In this document: positions 15,041-22,041 of the stretch, piece by piece
How positions within the stretch are numbered: position 1 is the first letter of the stretch
Layout: each line of letters begins with the position of its first letter
Source of the DNA: Promethearchaeota archaeon
GTDB taxonomy: Archaea; Asgardarchaeota; Lokiarchaeia; Sigynarchaeales; SOKP01
DNA: 22,041 bases
Assembly: GCA_016839845.1 (NCBI GenBank)
Contig: JAEOTL010000133.1
Coordinates: 1-22,041, forward strand
Reading direction: 5' to 3'
Notes under the pieces: model-generated
What the model was told of the DNA's origin: nothing
The model's database searches: none
What the model saw: only the letters and a program-made list of their open reading frames with translations
Position numbers and translations under genes: made by a program

Positions 15041-16285
15041 TTATCCCCTCCTAAATATTGCTACTGCTCCAGTTCCAGAAGGAATTCCACGCCACGATTG
15101 TGCAAGTCCAACCTCAACATCCTTTACTTGTCTCTTACCAGCATGCCCACGTAATTGAGTAACTATTTCTAAGGATTTTTGCATACCAGTTGCTTCAAGA
15201 CAATTACCAACACCTAATGAACCCCCAGATGTATTGGTTGGAAGGGAACCATTAATTTCAAGAGCACCTTCCTCGATTAAATGCCCAGCTTCACCAGGTC
15301 TGGCAAATCCTAGTGCTTCTAGATGTTGAAGCTCCTTATAAGAAAACCTATCATCAACTTCAACTATTTGTATTTCATTTCTAGGTTCTGTTATTTTTGC
15401 CATTTTATAAGCCATTTTGGCAGCGATTCTTGCATAATCAGCTTCCATTCCCCTTGTTGAGAGCCATGGTGTTTCTGAGCCATATCCAAAACCTTCTAAG
15501 TAGATAAGATCATTACTTAAACTCTTCGCAGTCTTATCATCAGCAAGTACAAAACATATAGCCCCATCAACTAATGGAGCGATATCTAAACTTTTAACAG
15601 GCTTAAAAAGATATTCCGATTTCATTACATCCTCAACTTCAATCTTTGCTTCATAGTCAGAATATGGATTAAAAAAAGCATTTCTTTTGTTCTTTGCCAC
15701 TACAGCAGCACATTGTTCTTCTGTTGTACCTGTTTTTCTAAGATAATGTTGCATTTCCAATCCTGCTAAAAAGTAAGGATGAATTCTTTCTTTTTCATCA
15801 GACTTTCCTATTAGATGCTTTGGATTTTCAGGTGGATATTCAGGGCTCCCAGCGTAATTTGGACGTTCAACAGGACCACTAATAGGTCTCTCAAACCTTG
15901 GATCGAACGCATGAAGAACAATATCTCCATAAGTTAGCATGTCTGAAGCTTTACTATGTGCTTCTACTGCTACTACATCAAGATATCCAGTTTTAATCTG
16001 CATATAAGCATTTCCAAGTCCTTGTATTCCATCACCACATACAGTACAACATGGTCGTAATAATGCTCCTATTTGGTCTGGTACAAATTCATCAAAAATA
16101 CTGAATCCTTCCCAATAATCTTCTGCACATGTTATAAAACTATCAACATCTTTCCTAACATCAATACTGGCATCAACATAAGCTTTTTTACAAGCTTCAT
16201 ACATGATTTCTTTCCACTGTACGTCAGGAGTCATCGAATTAAAGTCTGTATGCCCAATTCCTATGACACACACTTTTCTACTCAT
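15041..16285 (-). CDS. Thiolase-like protein with cysteine but altered His motifs
   Basis: First gene of the four-gene operon, thiolase fold, about 414 residues from ATG 16285 (GTG 16294 would add three; GTGAG upstream of the ATG may be the ribosome site). Numbered from the GTG, Cys86 (TVCGDGIQGL) falls exactly where the nucleophile belongs. The HDxF motif reads DDRF and the GHP motif reads GNC, so both usual histidines are missing. It is clearly a paralogue of the next gene: FSYKELQHLEAL versus FSYKELHHLEGL, and RGHAGKRQV versus KGMAGKRQI. Its C-terminal half is intact to AVAIFRRG. The two proteins together keep a set of active-site residues that neither has alone, so a heteromeric enzyme is likely. 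Reaction unknown; CoA-linked C-C bond cleavage or formation is expected. Confidence 0.85.
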   Translation of the reverse strand: MSRKVCVIGIGHTDFNSMTPDVQWKEIMYEACKKAYVDASIDVRKDVDSFITCAEDYWEGFSIFDEFVPDQIGALLRPCCTVCGDGIQGLGNAYMQIKTGYLDVVAVEAHSKASDMLTYGDIVLHAFDPRFERPISGPVERPNYAGSPEYPPENPKHLIGKSDEKERIHPYFLAGLEMQHYLRKTGTTEEQCAAVVAKNKRNAFFNPYSDYEAKIEVEDVMKSEYLFKPVKSLDIAPLVDGAICFVLADDKTAKSLSNDLIYLEGFGYGSETPWLSTRGMEADYARIAAKMAYKMAKITEPRNEIQIVEVDDRFSYKELQHLEALGFARPGEAGHLIEEGALEINGSLPTNTSGGSLGVGNCLEATGMQKSLEIVTQLRGHAGKRQVKDVEVGLAQSWRGIPSGTGAVAIFRRG

Positions 16286-16339
16286 TAATCTCACTTTTTC
16301 TTGTTTTGAATTTCATAACTAATAATTTTTAGATTTTAG

Positions 16340-16350
16340 TTTTATTATAG
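16340..16350 (-). promoter_or_regulatory. TATA-like box for the thiolase/DUF35 operon
   Basis: On the minus strand the sequence reads CTATAATAAAA, about 55-65 bases upstream of ATG 16285. Transcription near 16320 would give a leader of about 35 bases. Confidence 0.35.
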
Positions 16351-16406
16351 ATTTGATATTTTAATTTTAGGTTTCATTTTGATTAAAATATTTCTAATAA
16401 ACCATA

Positions 16407-16497
16407 CTAATACCAGTGGGAAAATATTCCACGTTATTAGAATTAAATTCCCCCAGAATAGCACCAATAAGTTTGATGCTTACTCATAGTGCGAGTA
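16407..16497. promoter_or_regulatory. Inverted repeats between divergent operons
   Basis: In the 276-base gap between the thiolase operon and the acyl-CoA dehydrogenase lie two symmetric elements. One is GTGGGA, five bases, TTCCAC (six pairs including one G-T) near the start of this interval. The other is TACTC at 16481-16485 with GAGTA at 16493-16497, spaced by seven bases. Either could bind a shared regulator of both units. Both are short, so support is modest. Confidence 0.3.
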
Positions 16498-16520
16498 TTA
16501 ATTCCTTAGTCAGAAAAAAA

Positions 16521-16528
16521 TTTATAAT
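16521..16528 (+). promoter_or_regulatory. TATA box for the acyl-CoA dehydrogenase
   Basis: TTTATAAT, preceded by a purine-rich stretch that could act as BRE, lies about 45 bases upstream of the TTG start. Transcription would begin near 16550 and leave a short leader of about 20 bases. Confidence 0.45.
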
Positions 16529-16570
16529 CCTTACATTCTATTCATAAAATTAGTTCTAAATCTAAAAAGT

Positions 16571-17935
16571 TTGAAAATTCAAAAAATTGAGGGAATAATT
16601 GTGGACACCAGAATATCCGAATTTGATCCTATTCGAATCCAGCGTTATGTTCCTGAATTGGATTTATTAAGTAATCCCGTTCTCATTTCTAAGGAAAAGG
16701 AGTTTTTAGCTGACCTTTACGATTTTATGGAAAAAGAATTAGATTCAGATCTGAGAAAATTAGAAGATCTAAATTATTTTGTAGAGGAACCAACCCAAGA
16801 AAAGAAGAAAGATATTGTTATAGGAATAATGAAAAAACTAGCTGAAAAGGGATATTATTCAACAATTCTTAACACCGAGGAGTTTGAAGTTGGTAGAATT
16901 ACTCGGAATGCTCTTATAGCTTTTGCTATCTGTGGAGGGAGATGGAGTGAATATAGTGAAAGATATATAGCAGGAAATTATAGTATTGAAATGGGAAGAT
17001 TATCTGGGGGTACTCTTTATTGCAATCCGGTAAATTATGCATCGGATGATTGGCAAAAAGAGCAATTTCTGGTACCTGTTGCTAAGGATGGCCAAATTGG
17101 AGCTTCTGCGATGACAGAATTTAATGCAGGATCAGATATTTTTAGTATGGAACTCAGATTGCATGAAAGGAACAATACACTCATCGCTAAAGGCAAGAAA
17201 CTATTTATTACTAATGGCATGATCGCTGATTTTATAGTATTGTATGGCAGAATGGATAATGGACAATTAGCTGCCGTGGTTGTCGATACTGAACACCAAA
17301 AATTAAAAAATTTTAGAAGTACTCGAGTAAGAACTTATGGGATGACAGATGCTTTTGTTAGTCGTCTGAGTTTTGACAGAGTAGAAATTCCCAAAGAAAA
17401 CCTCCTTCATGGTCATGGCCTCGATATTGCCTTTCACCAATTAACTGAAGAGAGATTAGTGATCAGTGCTGAAGCACTTGGTGATGCAATGAAAAAATTG
17501 TTATACTCTCATGCGTATGCTCTCCAGAGGATGCAATTTGATAAGAGACTACACCAATATCAAGTTATTCGATTTCCAATTTCTAAAAAAATACGTGAGT
17601 TAAATTTAATGTTTTCAGCTTTAATCCAATATGCAAGACAAATGGATGAACATCCTGAGTTAGGGGATTCCAAATTAATGGCTGCTAATGCAATGGGTTT
17701 AAAAATTAGTTCAACTGAACTAGGGTTTGAAAGTGCGATCCACTGCTTCAGAACATTAGGTGGGCGTGGCTTCACTCGCCAATACGCAAATGAAATTGGG
17801 TTATTAGATCCGTACTGCATGCTCCATGGAGGGGGCTCAAATTATGTTTTGGAAGATAGTGAATCAAGAAGATTCTTTAAACAGAAACCTACTCGAAGGG
17901 ACGATGAAGATACTATTCCAAAAATAGACTATTAA
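16571..17935 (+). CDS. Acyl-CoA dehydrogenase with relocated catalytic glutamate
   Basis: An FAD enzyme that oxidises acyl-CoA to 2-enoyl-CoA and passes electrons to ETF. It has the N-terminal helical part, the middle sheet domain with SAMTEFNAGSD at 179-189 (FAD/acyl contact) and the C-terminal helices with FRTLGGRGFTRQYANE near 393-408. Where most members have YEGT with the catalytic base (Glu376 in MCAD), this protein has HGGG, with Gly420 at that place. Glu294 in TEERLV occupies the position of the catalytic base in isovaleryl-CoA dehydrogenase. It is 454 residues, longer than the usual 380-400, with about 50 extra residues at the N-terminus and an acidic tail. The start is TTG 16571; no ATG fits. 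It is divergent from the thiolase operon. No etfAB is in the window. Confidence 0.88.
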   Translation: MKIQKIEGIIVDTRISEFDPIRIQRYVPELDLLSNPVLISKEKEFLADLYDFMEKELDSDLRKLEDLNYFVEEPTQEKKKDIVIGIMKKLAEKGYYSTILNTEEFEVGRITRNALIAFAICGGRWSEYSERYIAGNYSIEMGRLSGGTLYCNPVNYASDDWQKEQFLVPVAKDGQIGASAMTEFNAGSDIFSMELRLHERNNTLIAKGKKLFITNGMIADFIVLYGRMDNGQLAAVVVDTEHQKLKNFRSTRVRTYGMTDAFVSRLSFDRVEIPKENLLHGHGLDIAFHQLTEERLVISAEALGDAMKKLLYSHAYALQRMQFDKRLHQYQVIRFPISKKIRELNLMFSALIQYARQMDEHPELGDSKLMAANAMGLKISSTELGFESAIHCFRTLGGRGFTRQYANEIGLLDPYCMLHGGGSNYVLEDSESRRFFKQKPTRRDDEDTIPKIDY

Positions 17936-18047
17936 TTCATTATTTTAATTTCCCAAGATAACAAATCACCAGATATCTCTCTTTTACTTTTATTATAAAT
18001 CTTAACAGAATTAATTATTAAATATTTTGACCTAATAATTATAGATA

Positions 18048-19022
18048 ATGGCTTCTTTCGACGTTCAGGGCTTTGACATAAGTGAGTTAGTTGAACAATA
18101 TCAGGGTAAGAAATTGGAAGATTTATATCAAGCTAATCATCAGATCATTAAGAATGAGATGGGTGAATTCATGGAATTAGTTTGGATAGAAGATAATTTC
18201 CCTTGTTCGCTAAATCTTTCAATTACGAGAAGAAAACTGCTGTACAACTTAAAAACTGTACACTATATAGGAGATTTTATTGAAAATAGGCTAAAAAATC
18301 GGGGGATCAAAACATTAAAAGATTTAAGGTTTTTAAATTTAAAATATTGGAATTCTGCAAATAACATTTTGACCCTAATCAGAAAAAGAGATTACAACAT
18401 GCTTAGGGAAAATAAATATATTGATGATTTAGATGTGAGTTTTTGTTTTAACATCGAAGAATTGCTCTTTCTTGATATAGAAACATTAGGATTATATGAT
18501 AATGCAATAATCATTGTGGGGATAGGATATTTTAAAAATCAAAAATACGAGATCCATCTCTTTTTTGCTCGAAGTTTAGAAGAAGAGATAGCTATATGTG
18601 AACATCTAAGAAATGAGATCTTCCCTCATTTTAGGTGCTTTATCTCTTACAATGGTAAGCGATTCGATATCCCGTTTATCGCAAGACGATTCCTTTACTA
18701 TTTCGACGAAAATCCTATGATCTTTGAAGATGATACTCCGTATGAAGTGAGTAATACAAAATTCCATCATATTGATCTTTATCATATCTGTCGTAGAAGA
18801 TTGAAAGGAATGTTTGAGAAGTATACACTTACAAATATTGAAGAACAATTACTGGATATGAGAAGGGAAAATGAACTTCCGAGCAGTATGGTGCCCTTAT
18901 GTTATAAAAAATTCCAAACTAATCCTACCAGATATATCGGGCTTATTAAAGAGTGTATAGAACATAATTACTACGATGTATACTCGATGCCCCTTATCCT
19001 TAAGAAATTATTATATACGTAA
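18048..19022 (+). CDS. RNase H-fold 3'-5' exonuclease-like protein (YprB type)
   Basis: A putative nuclease of the DEDD exonuclease superfamily, closest in pattern to the YprB-like RNase H domain. The catalytic quartet is visible: Asp143 and Glu145 in FLDIETLGL, Asp207 in SYNGKRFDIPFI, and Asp310 in HNYYDVYSM; HHIDLYHICRRRL near 240-252 is the expected strand between them. The N-terminal 135 residues contain a stretch at about 71-98 (YIGDFIENRLKNRGIKTL, then KDL) that resembles a helix-hairpin-helix, so DNA or RNA binding is likely. Its length is 324. No ribosome site precedes ATG 18048; an A+T-rich box about 25 bases upstream suggests a leaderless message. Substrate unknown. Confidence 0.75.
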   Translation: MASFDVQGFDISELVEQYQGKKLEDLYQANHQIIKNEMGEFMELVWIEDNFPCSLNLSITRRKLLYNLKTVHYIGDFIENRLKNRGIKTLKDLRFLNLKYWNSANNILTLIRKRDYNMLRENKYIDDLDVSFCFNIEELLFLDIETLGLYDNAIIIVGIGYFKNQKYEIHLFFARSLEEEIAICEHLRNEIFPHFRCFISYNGKRFDIPFIARRFLYYFDENPMIFEDDTPYEVSNTKFHHIDLYHICRRRLKGMFEKYTLTNIEEQLLDMRRENELPSSMVPLCYKKFQTNPTRYIGLIKECIEHNYYDVYSMPLILKKLLYT

Positions 19023-19056
19023 ATGGTATTTTTAGGAAGAAATCGAAGTAACTTTA

Positions 19057-19064
19057 TTTATAAA
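19057..19064 (+). promoter_or_regulatory. TATA box for the GlpD-like gene
   Basis: TTTATAAA is centred about 30 bases before ATG 19091, so the message should start within a few bases of the start codon. It lies between the nuclease stop and the ATG, so the gene is a separate unit. Confidence 0.6.
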
Positions 19065-19090
19065 AAAAACACTTTAAACCTTAGAGAGAA

Positions 19091-20779
19091 ATGACTGAAT
19101 TTACAAGGAAATTATTTGATCAAAGCTGGAATTATCACAATCGAGATAAGATATTAAATCGATTACAGAAAGAATTTTACGATATTCTCATAATTGGTGC
19201 CGGAATTACAGGAGCAGGAGTTGCCCGAGAAGCCAGTATGAGGGGTTTAAAAATAGCAGTTGTAGACATGCAAGATTTTGCTGCTGGAACTTCATCAAGA
19301 AGCTCAAAACTAGCCCATGGTGGTATAAGATATTTAGGACTTGGGGATATGGATCTGGTTCGAGAATCAGCTACAGAGAGAAATTGGATGAGAACACATA
19401 TTCCTCATTTGGTGAGACCTATCCCCTTTTTATTCGTCGCGATTGAAGGGGGGAAGTACAAAAAACGAGACGTTGTAGGGGCCTGTAAAATATATGATTT
19501 CTTAGGAGAGGATAAATCTGAATTTAAAAATTACAAAAATCATCAATGGTATTCACCCGAAGAAGTCTTTCAGATGGAACCAGAATTTATTAAAGAAGGA
19601 ACTATGGGCGGGGCAGTTTATTATGATAATAATGTTGATGATGCCAGATTAACCATTGAAACCTTAAAGGAAGCTATTATAAGAGGTGCTGATATAATAA
19701 ATTACTGCAAAGTTATTAGCTACATAAAAGAGAACGGCGCAATTTCTGGGGTAAATTGTGTAGATCTAGAACAAGATTCGCAATTTGGAATAAAGGCAAA
19801 ACTAGTAGTAAATGCAACTGGAATTTGGACTGATAACCTGCTGGAATCATATCCCGATGAAATACCAAAACCGCTTATTCGCCCTACTAAGGGAGTGCAC
19901 TTACAATTTAGGAGAGAACATATAAAAAATAATATGGCTACAATTATTCGTTCTATATCTGATGATCGTGCCTTTTTTGTATTACCCCGCAATAAACATT
20001 TTACTATAATTGGAACTACCGATACAGACTATAAGGATGACTTAGCAAATCCTTTTTGTAACAAAAATGATGCAGATTATTTACTTGAGTCAGTTAAACA
20101 TTATTTTCCTAATGCGGAACTAGAATTTGAAAACTTACTTTCAACATATGCTGGGATAAGACCATTAGTTATGCAAAAGGGCAAATCTGAAAGCCAGATC
20201 TCCCGAAAACACATAATTTTCTTCTCCAAGGATGGTCTAATTACAATAACGGGGGGAAAATTAACAGCATTTAGGAGTATGGCTGAGGATTTGCTAGAAA
20301 AAATAGCTGCAAAGGGAGTATTTCCTAGCATTAATAGAGAGCCTAATTATTCGAAGCAAATGTATGCAATTAGCTTGAATAAAGAAGAATGGGTTAAGCG
20401 ATTTAAGGATTCAGGAGTAAATCTCGATGAGGATATTACAGATCATATTTATCAACAATATGGAAAAGGCGCGTTTAAAATTCTTGATCTCATCAAAGAA
20501 GATGAAACATTAAAGGAAAAAATCCTTAATCAGCACAATTTTATCAAAGCTGAAATAATTTATTGCCTTAGATACGAGTTAACTCCCCATCTAATTGACA
20601 TATTTTGTCGAAGAACTGAAATGTCTTTATGGATTAGCCATAAAAAGGCACATGAAGCAGCTCTAACAGTGGCGAATATTATGGCTAAAGAATTACATTG
20701 GAATGATGCGAAAAAAGAACAAGAGATTAAAGCATACTTAGATTATATTGAAAAGACCGTGTCATTTATTGAGCAGTAA
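19091..20779 (+). CDS. FAD-dependent glycerol-3-phosphate dehydrogenase, GlpD/GlpA family
   Basis: Oxidises sn-glycerol-3-phosphate to dihydroxyacetone phosphate at the membrane, giving electrons to a quinone or other acceptor. The FAD loop GAGITGAG is at 36-43, followed by AGTSSRSSKLAHGGIRYL at about 65-82, a signature of the family. VNATGIWTDNL, RPTKGVHLQF, TIIGTTDTDY, YAGIRPLV and ITGGKLTAFRSMAED follow in the usual order. The C-terminal helical domain (about 430-562) is present. Length 562 fits GlpD. A ribosome site is not evident, and the message is probably near-leaderless. No glpK, glpF or GlpB/GlpC partner is in the window, so whether it serves glycerol use or lipid turnover is open. 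Confidence is high for family, lower for acceptor. Confidence 0.9.
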   Translation: MTEFTRKLFDQSWNYHNRDKILNRLQKEFYDILIIGAGITGAGVAREASMRGLKIAVVDMQDFAAGTSSRSSKLAHGGIRYLGLGDMDLVRESATERNWMRTHIPHLVRPIPFLFVAIEGGKYKKRDVVGACKIYDFLGEDKSEFKNYKNHQWYSPEEVFQMEPEFIKEGTMGGAVYYDNNVDDARLTIETLKEAIIRGADIINYCKVISYIKENGAISGVNCVDLEQDSQFGIKAKLVVNATGIWTDNLLESYPDEIPKPLIRPTKGVHLQFRREHIKNNMATIIRSISDDRAFFVLPRNKHFTIIGTTDTDYKDDLANPFCNKNDADYLLESVKHYFPNAELEFENLLSTYAGIRPLVMQKGKSESQISRKHIIFFSKDGLITITGGKLTAFRSMAEDLLEKIAAKGVFPSINREPNYSKQMYAISLNKEEWVKRFKDSGVNLDEDITDHIYQQYGKGAFKILDLIKEDETLKEKILNQHNFIKAEIIYCLRYELTPHLIDIFCRRTEMSLWISHKKAHEAALTVANIMAKELHWNDAKKEQEIKAYLDYIEKTVSFIEQ

Positions 20780-20887
20780 TCCTTTAAGTTTAAATTTGTA
20801 ATCATTGGACTCCCTTTGAAATATATTTTTAAGTTCGTTTAACCAATATAATAACAGATCTGTATTCATATTATAATGTGAACTATA

Positions 20888-21550
20888 ATGATTTTAGCGT
20901 GGAATTTTACAGACAATATTCTAAAACCACTGGGAAGCCTTGCGGGTTTCCTCATGTTTATTTTAGGAATTATGTGGTTGGTATATGCTGCATATGAAAC
21001 TACAAGGAGGAAATCTTTCAAAAAGCGAAAAGTTGAAGATTATGACTTTGATATAACAACATTTCTTCGAATTCTTACTTACATTGGATTTATCGTTGGA
21101 TTACTATGTTTAATTTCAGGTGTCTCCGGATTGATGTTTAACATCCCACCAAGTGCCGCTTGGCCTGGTTCTGGACGGAGTCTTTTTACTTCAATAATAT
21201 TAATTATATTCGGTATTCTAACATTTGTGAAACCGGCAAACGATCTTCCACTTTCCAGCTTGATAGGTGTTTTGGCAGCAACGGTCGTCGTAATTATAAT
21301 AGCTTTTGCTATCCCTGAGAGTGTAGTGGTAATTATTGGTGAATTTATTGATCCAAGAATAGTATTAGCAATTATTTTTATAATAATTTTTGCTCTAGTC
21401 GCTCTCACCGCAAAGTTTTACACGTCAATATTTATGACCTTGTCTAAAGCAATATCATGGCCTCCCTTAGCAGTAATTTTCGCAATCTTCTGTTTCATCC
21501 AAGGATTTTTACTGCTGGTTGTAGGAGTATCGATAACAGGATACTTTTAA
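20888..21550 (+). CDS. Six-helix membrane protein of unknown function
   Basis: I do not recognise this family. The 220 residues contain about six hydrophobic segments: near 13-34, 60-84, 100-114, 124-143, 155-175 and 193-216. A cytosolic-type basic stretch (ETTRRKSFKKRKVEDYDF) lies between the first and second. No cysteine motif, charged catalytic cluster or signal cleavage site is seen. ATG 20888 has no clear ribosome site. It stands alone 108 bases after the GlpD-like gene and is followed by a T8 tract. Coding is supported by length, composition and regular alternation of helices and loops. Confidence 0.7.
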   Translation: MILAWNFTDNILKPLGSLAGFLMFILGIMWLVYAAYETTRRKSFKKRKVEDYDFDITTFLRILTYIGFIVGLLCLISGVSGLMFNIPPSAAWPGSGRSLFTSIILIIFGILTFVKPANDLPLSSLIGVLAATVVVIIIAFAIPESVVVIIGEFIDPRIVLAIIFIIIFALVALTAKFYTSIFMTLSKAISWPPLAVIFAIFCFIQGFLLLVVGVSITGYF

Positions 21551-21560
21551 TATATTTCCC

Positions 21561-21568
21561 TTTTTTTT
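21561..21568 (+). terminator. U-tract after the membrane protein gene
   Basis: Eight T follow the stop codon by about ten bases, in a 30-base gap between convergent genes, with more T-rich sequence after them. Confidence 0.45.
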
Positions 21569-21580
21569 ATTTCTTTAATT

Positions 21581-22041
21581 TTAGAGGAACTGAAATCTAC
21601 TAGATGCTGATCTATCTATGTCTCCAACGATATCGTTACTTAAATCGTATTTACAATTTGGGCACTTCTTATCATGCTTAATATCTATTCTATTAAAACT
21701 ATACCCTCGCCTCTCTAATAACAGATGATTACAATTCGGGCAATATGTATTACTCCCATGATCATGGTTTATATTTCCTACATATGGAAACGATAATCCC
21801 ACATCCTTTGCTATTTTGTATGCCATATCTAGAGTTTTATATGGCGTTCTTTTGTCAGAAGGAGCCTTAAAATCGGGGTGGTATGCGGAAAAATGAGTGG
21901 GGGTATTTTTTCCCAAATTATCAACAATCCAAAGACACAAGTTTTTAATTTCCTCCTTGGAATCGTTCAAATCAGGGATAATTAAATTTGTAATTTCCAC
22001 ATGCATACCCTTTGATTTAAAATATTTAGCTGTATCCAGTA
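21581..22041 (-). CDS. amrS: AmmeMemoRadiSam system radical SAM enzyme, C-terminal part
   Basis: Only the C-terminal 150 or so residues are inside the window; the frame is open through the right edge, so the radical SAM CxxxCxxC part lies outside. The visible segment matches the family: GMHVEITNLIIPDLNDSKEE, then WIVDNLGKNTPTHFSAYHPDF, PYVGNINH and a C-terminal metal-ribbon type region with CPNC (in YCPNCNHLLLERRGY) and a second CPNC near the end. These proteins co-occur with AMMECR1 and MEMO1 homologues; their reaction is not firmly known. Neither partner is inside this window. It converges on the membrane protein gene. Confidence 0.88.
   Translation of the reverse strand, partial: LDTAKYFKSKGMHVEITNLIIPDLNDSKEEIKNLCLWIVDNLGKNTPTHFSAYHPDFKAPSDKRTPYKTLDMAYKIAKDVGLSFPYVGNINHDHGSNTYCPNCNHLLLERRGYSFNRIDIKHDKKCPNCKYDLSNDIVGDIDRSASSRFQFL

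Noticed and set aside
21079..21408. 109-codon frame on the minus strand opposite the membrane protein
   Set aside because: It is fully antisense to a better supported gene and its Ile/Asn-rich content mirrors the hydrophobic codons on the other strand.
1..22041. CRISPR array, insertion sequence or integration site
   Set aside because: No evenly spaced repeats, transposase motifs, terminal inverted repeats or tRNA-adjacent direct repeats were found in reading both strands.

Overview
The window is a low-G+C segment with tightly packed genes. It most likely comes from an archaeon. Several genes have TATA-like boxes about 25-30 bases ahead of a start codon, translation starts mix strong Shine-Dalgarno sites with nearly leaderless or TTG starts, and U-tracts follow stop codons. 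Thiolase/DUF35 pairs and an AmmeMemoRadiSam radical SAM enzyme also fit. An Asgard (Lokiarchaeia-like) source is my guess from gene content and composition. No rRNA, ribosomal or other marker gene is present to prove it.

Region 1 (1-6190, minus strand) holds arginine synthesis: argJ-argB-argD-argC as one operon (argC runs off the left edge) and, behind a 400-base gene-free stretch, a separate argH. ArgJ recycles the acetyl group, so with ArgB, ArgC and ArgD it gives the cyclic route from glutamate to ornithine. ArgH makes the final cut to arginine. argF and argG are not in the window. The gene-free stretch carries tandem repeats, inverted repeats and a GC-rich island.

Region 2 (6191-9507, plus strand) is a complete polar amino acid ABC importer: membrane-anchored binding protein, permease, ATPase, second permease. 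It is divergent from argH, and an 11-base-arm palindrome lies between the two promoters. Sampled parts are clearly richer in G+C than argH.

Region 3 (9685-12760) has a threonine aldolase, a convergent short-chain dehydrogenase with an extra C-terminal tail, and a divergent beta-keto acid cleavage enzyme (BKACE, DUF849).

Region 4 (12846-17935) is the most unusual part. A minus-strand operon encodes two thiolase-like proteins followed by two DUF35 zinc-ribbon/OB-fold proteins, with an acyl-CoA dehydrogenase transcribed divergently. One thiolase-like protein has lost the nucleophilic cysteine, and both lack the catalytic histidine of the GHP motif. The acyl-CoA dehydrogenase has glycine where most relatives carry the catalytic glutamate, but has a glutamate at the isovaleryl-CoA dehydrogenase position. 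I infer a heteromeric CoA-dependent C-C lyase or aldolase complex feeding or fed by the neighbouring dehydrogenases and BKACE.

Region 5 (18048-22041) has an RNase H-fold exonuclease-like protein with a possible helix-hairpin-helix, a GlpD/GlpA-type FAD glycerol-3-phosphate dehydrogenase, an unknown six-helix membrane protein, and the C-terminal part of an AmmeMemoRadiSam radical SAM enzyme cut by the right edge. No tRNA, rRNA, CRISPR array or insertion sequence was seen.
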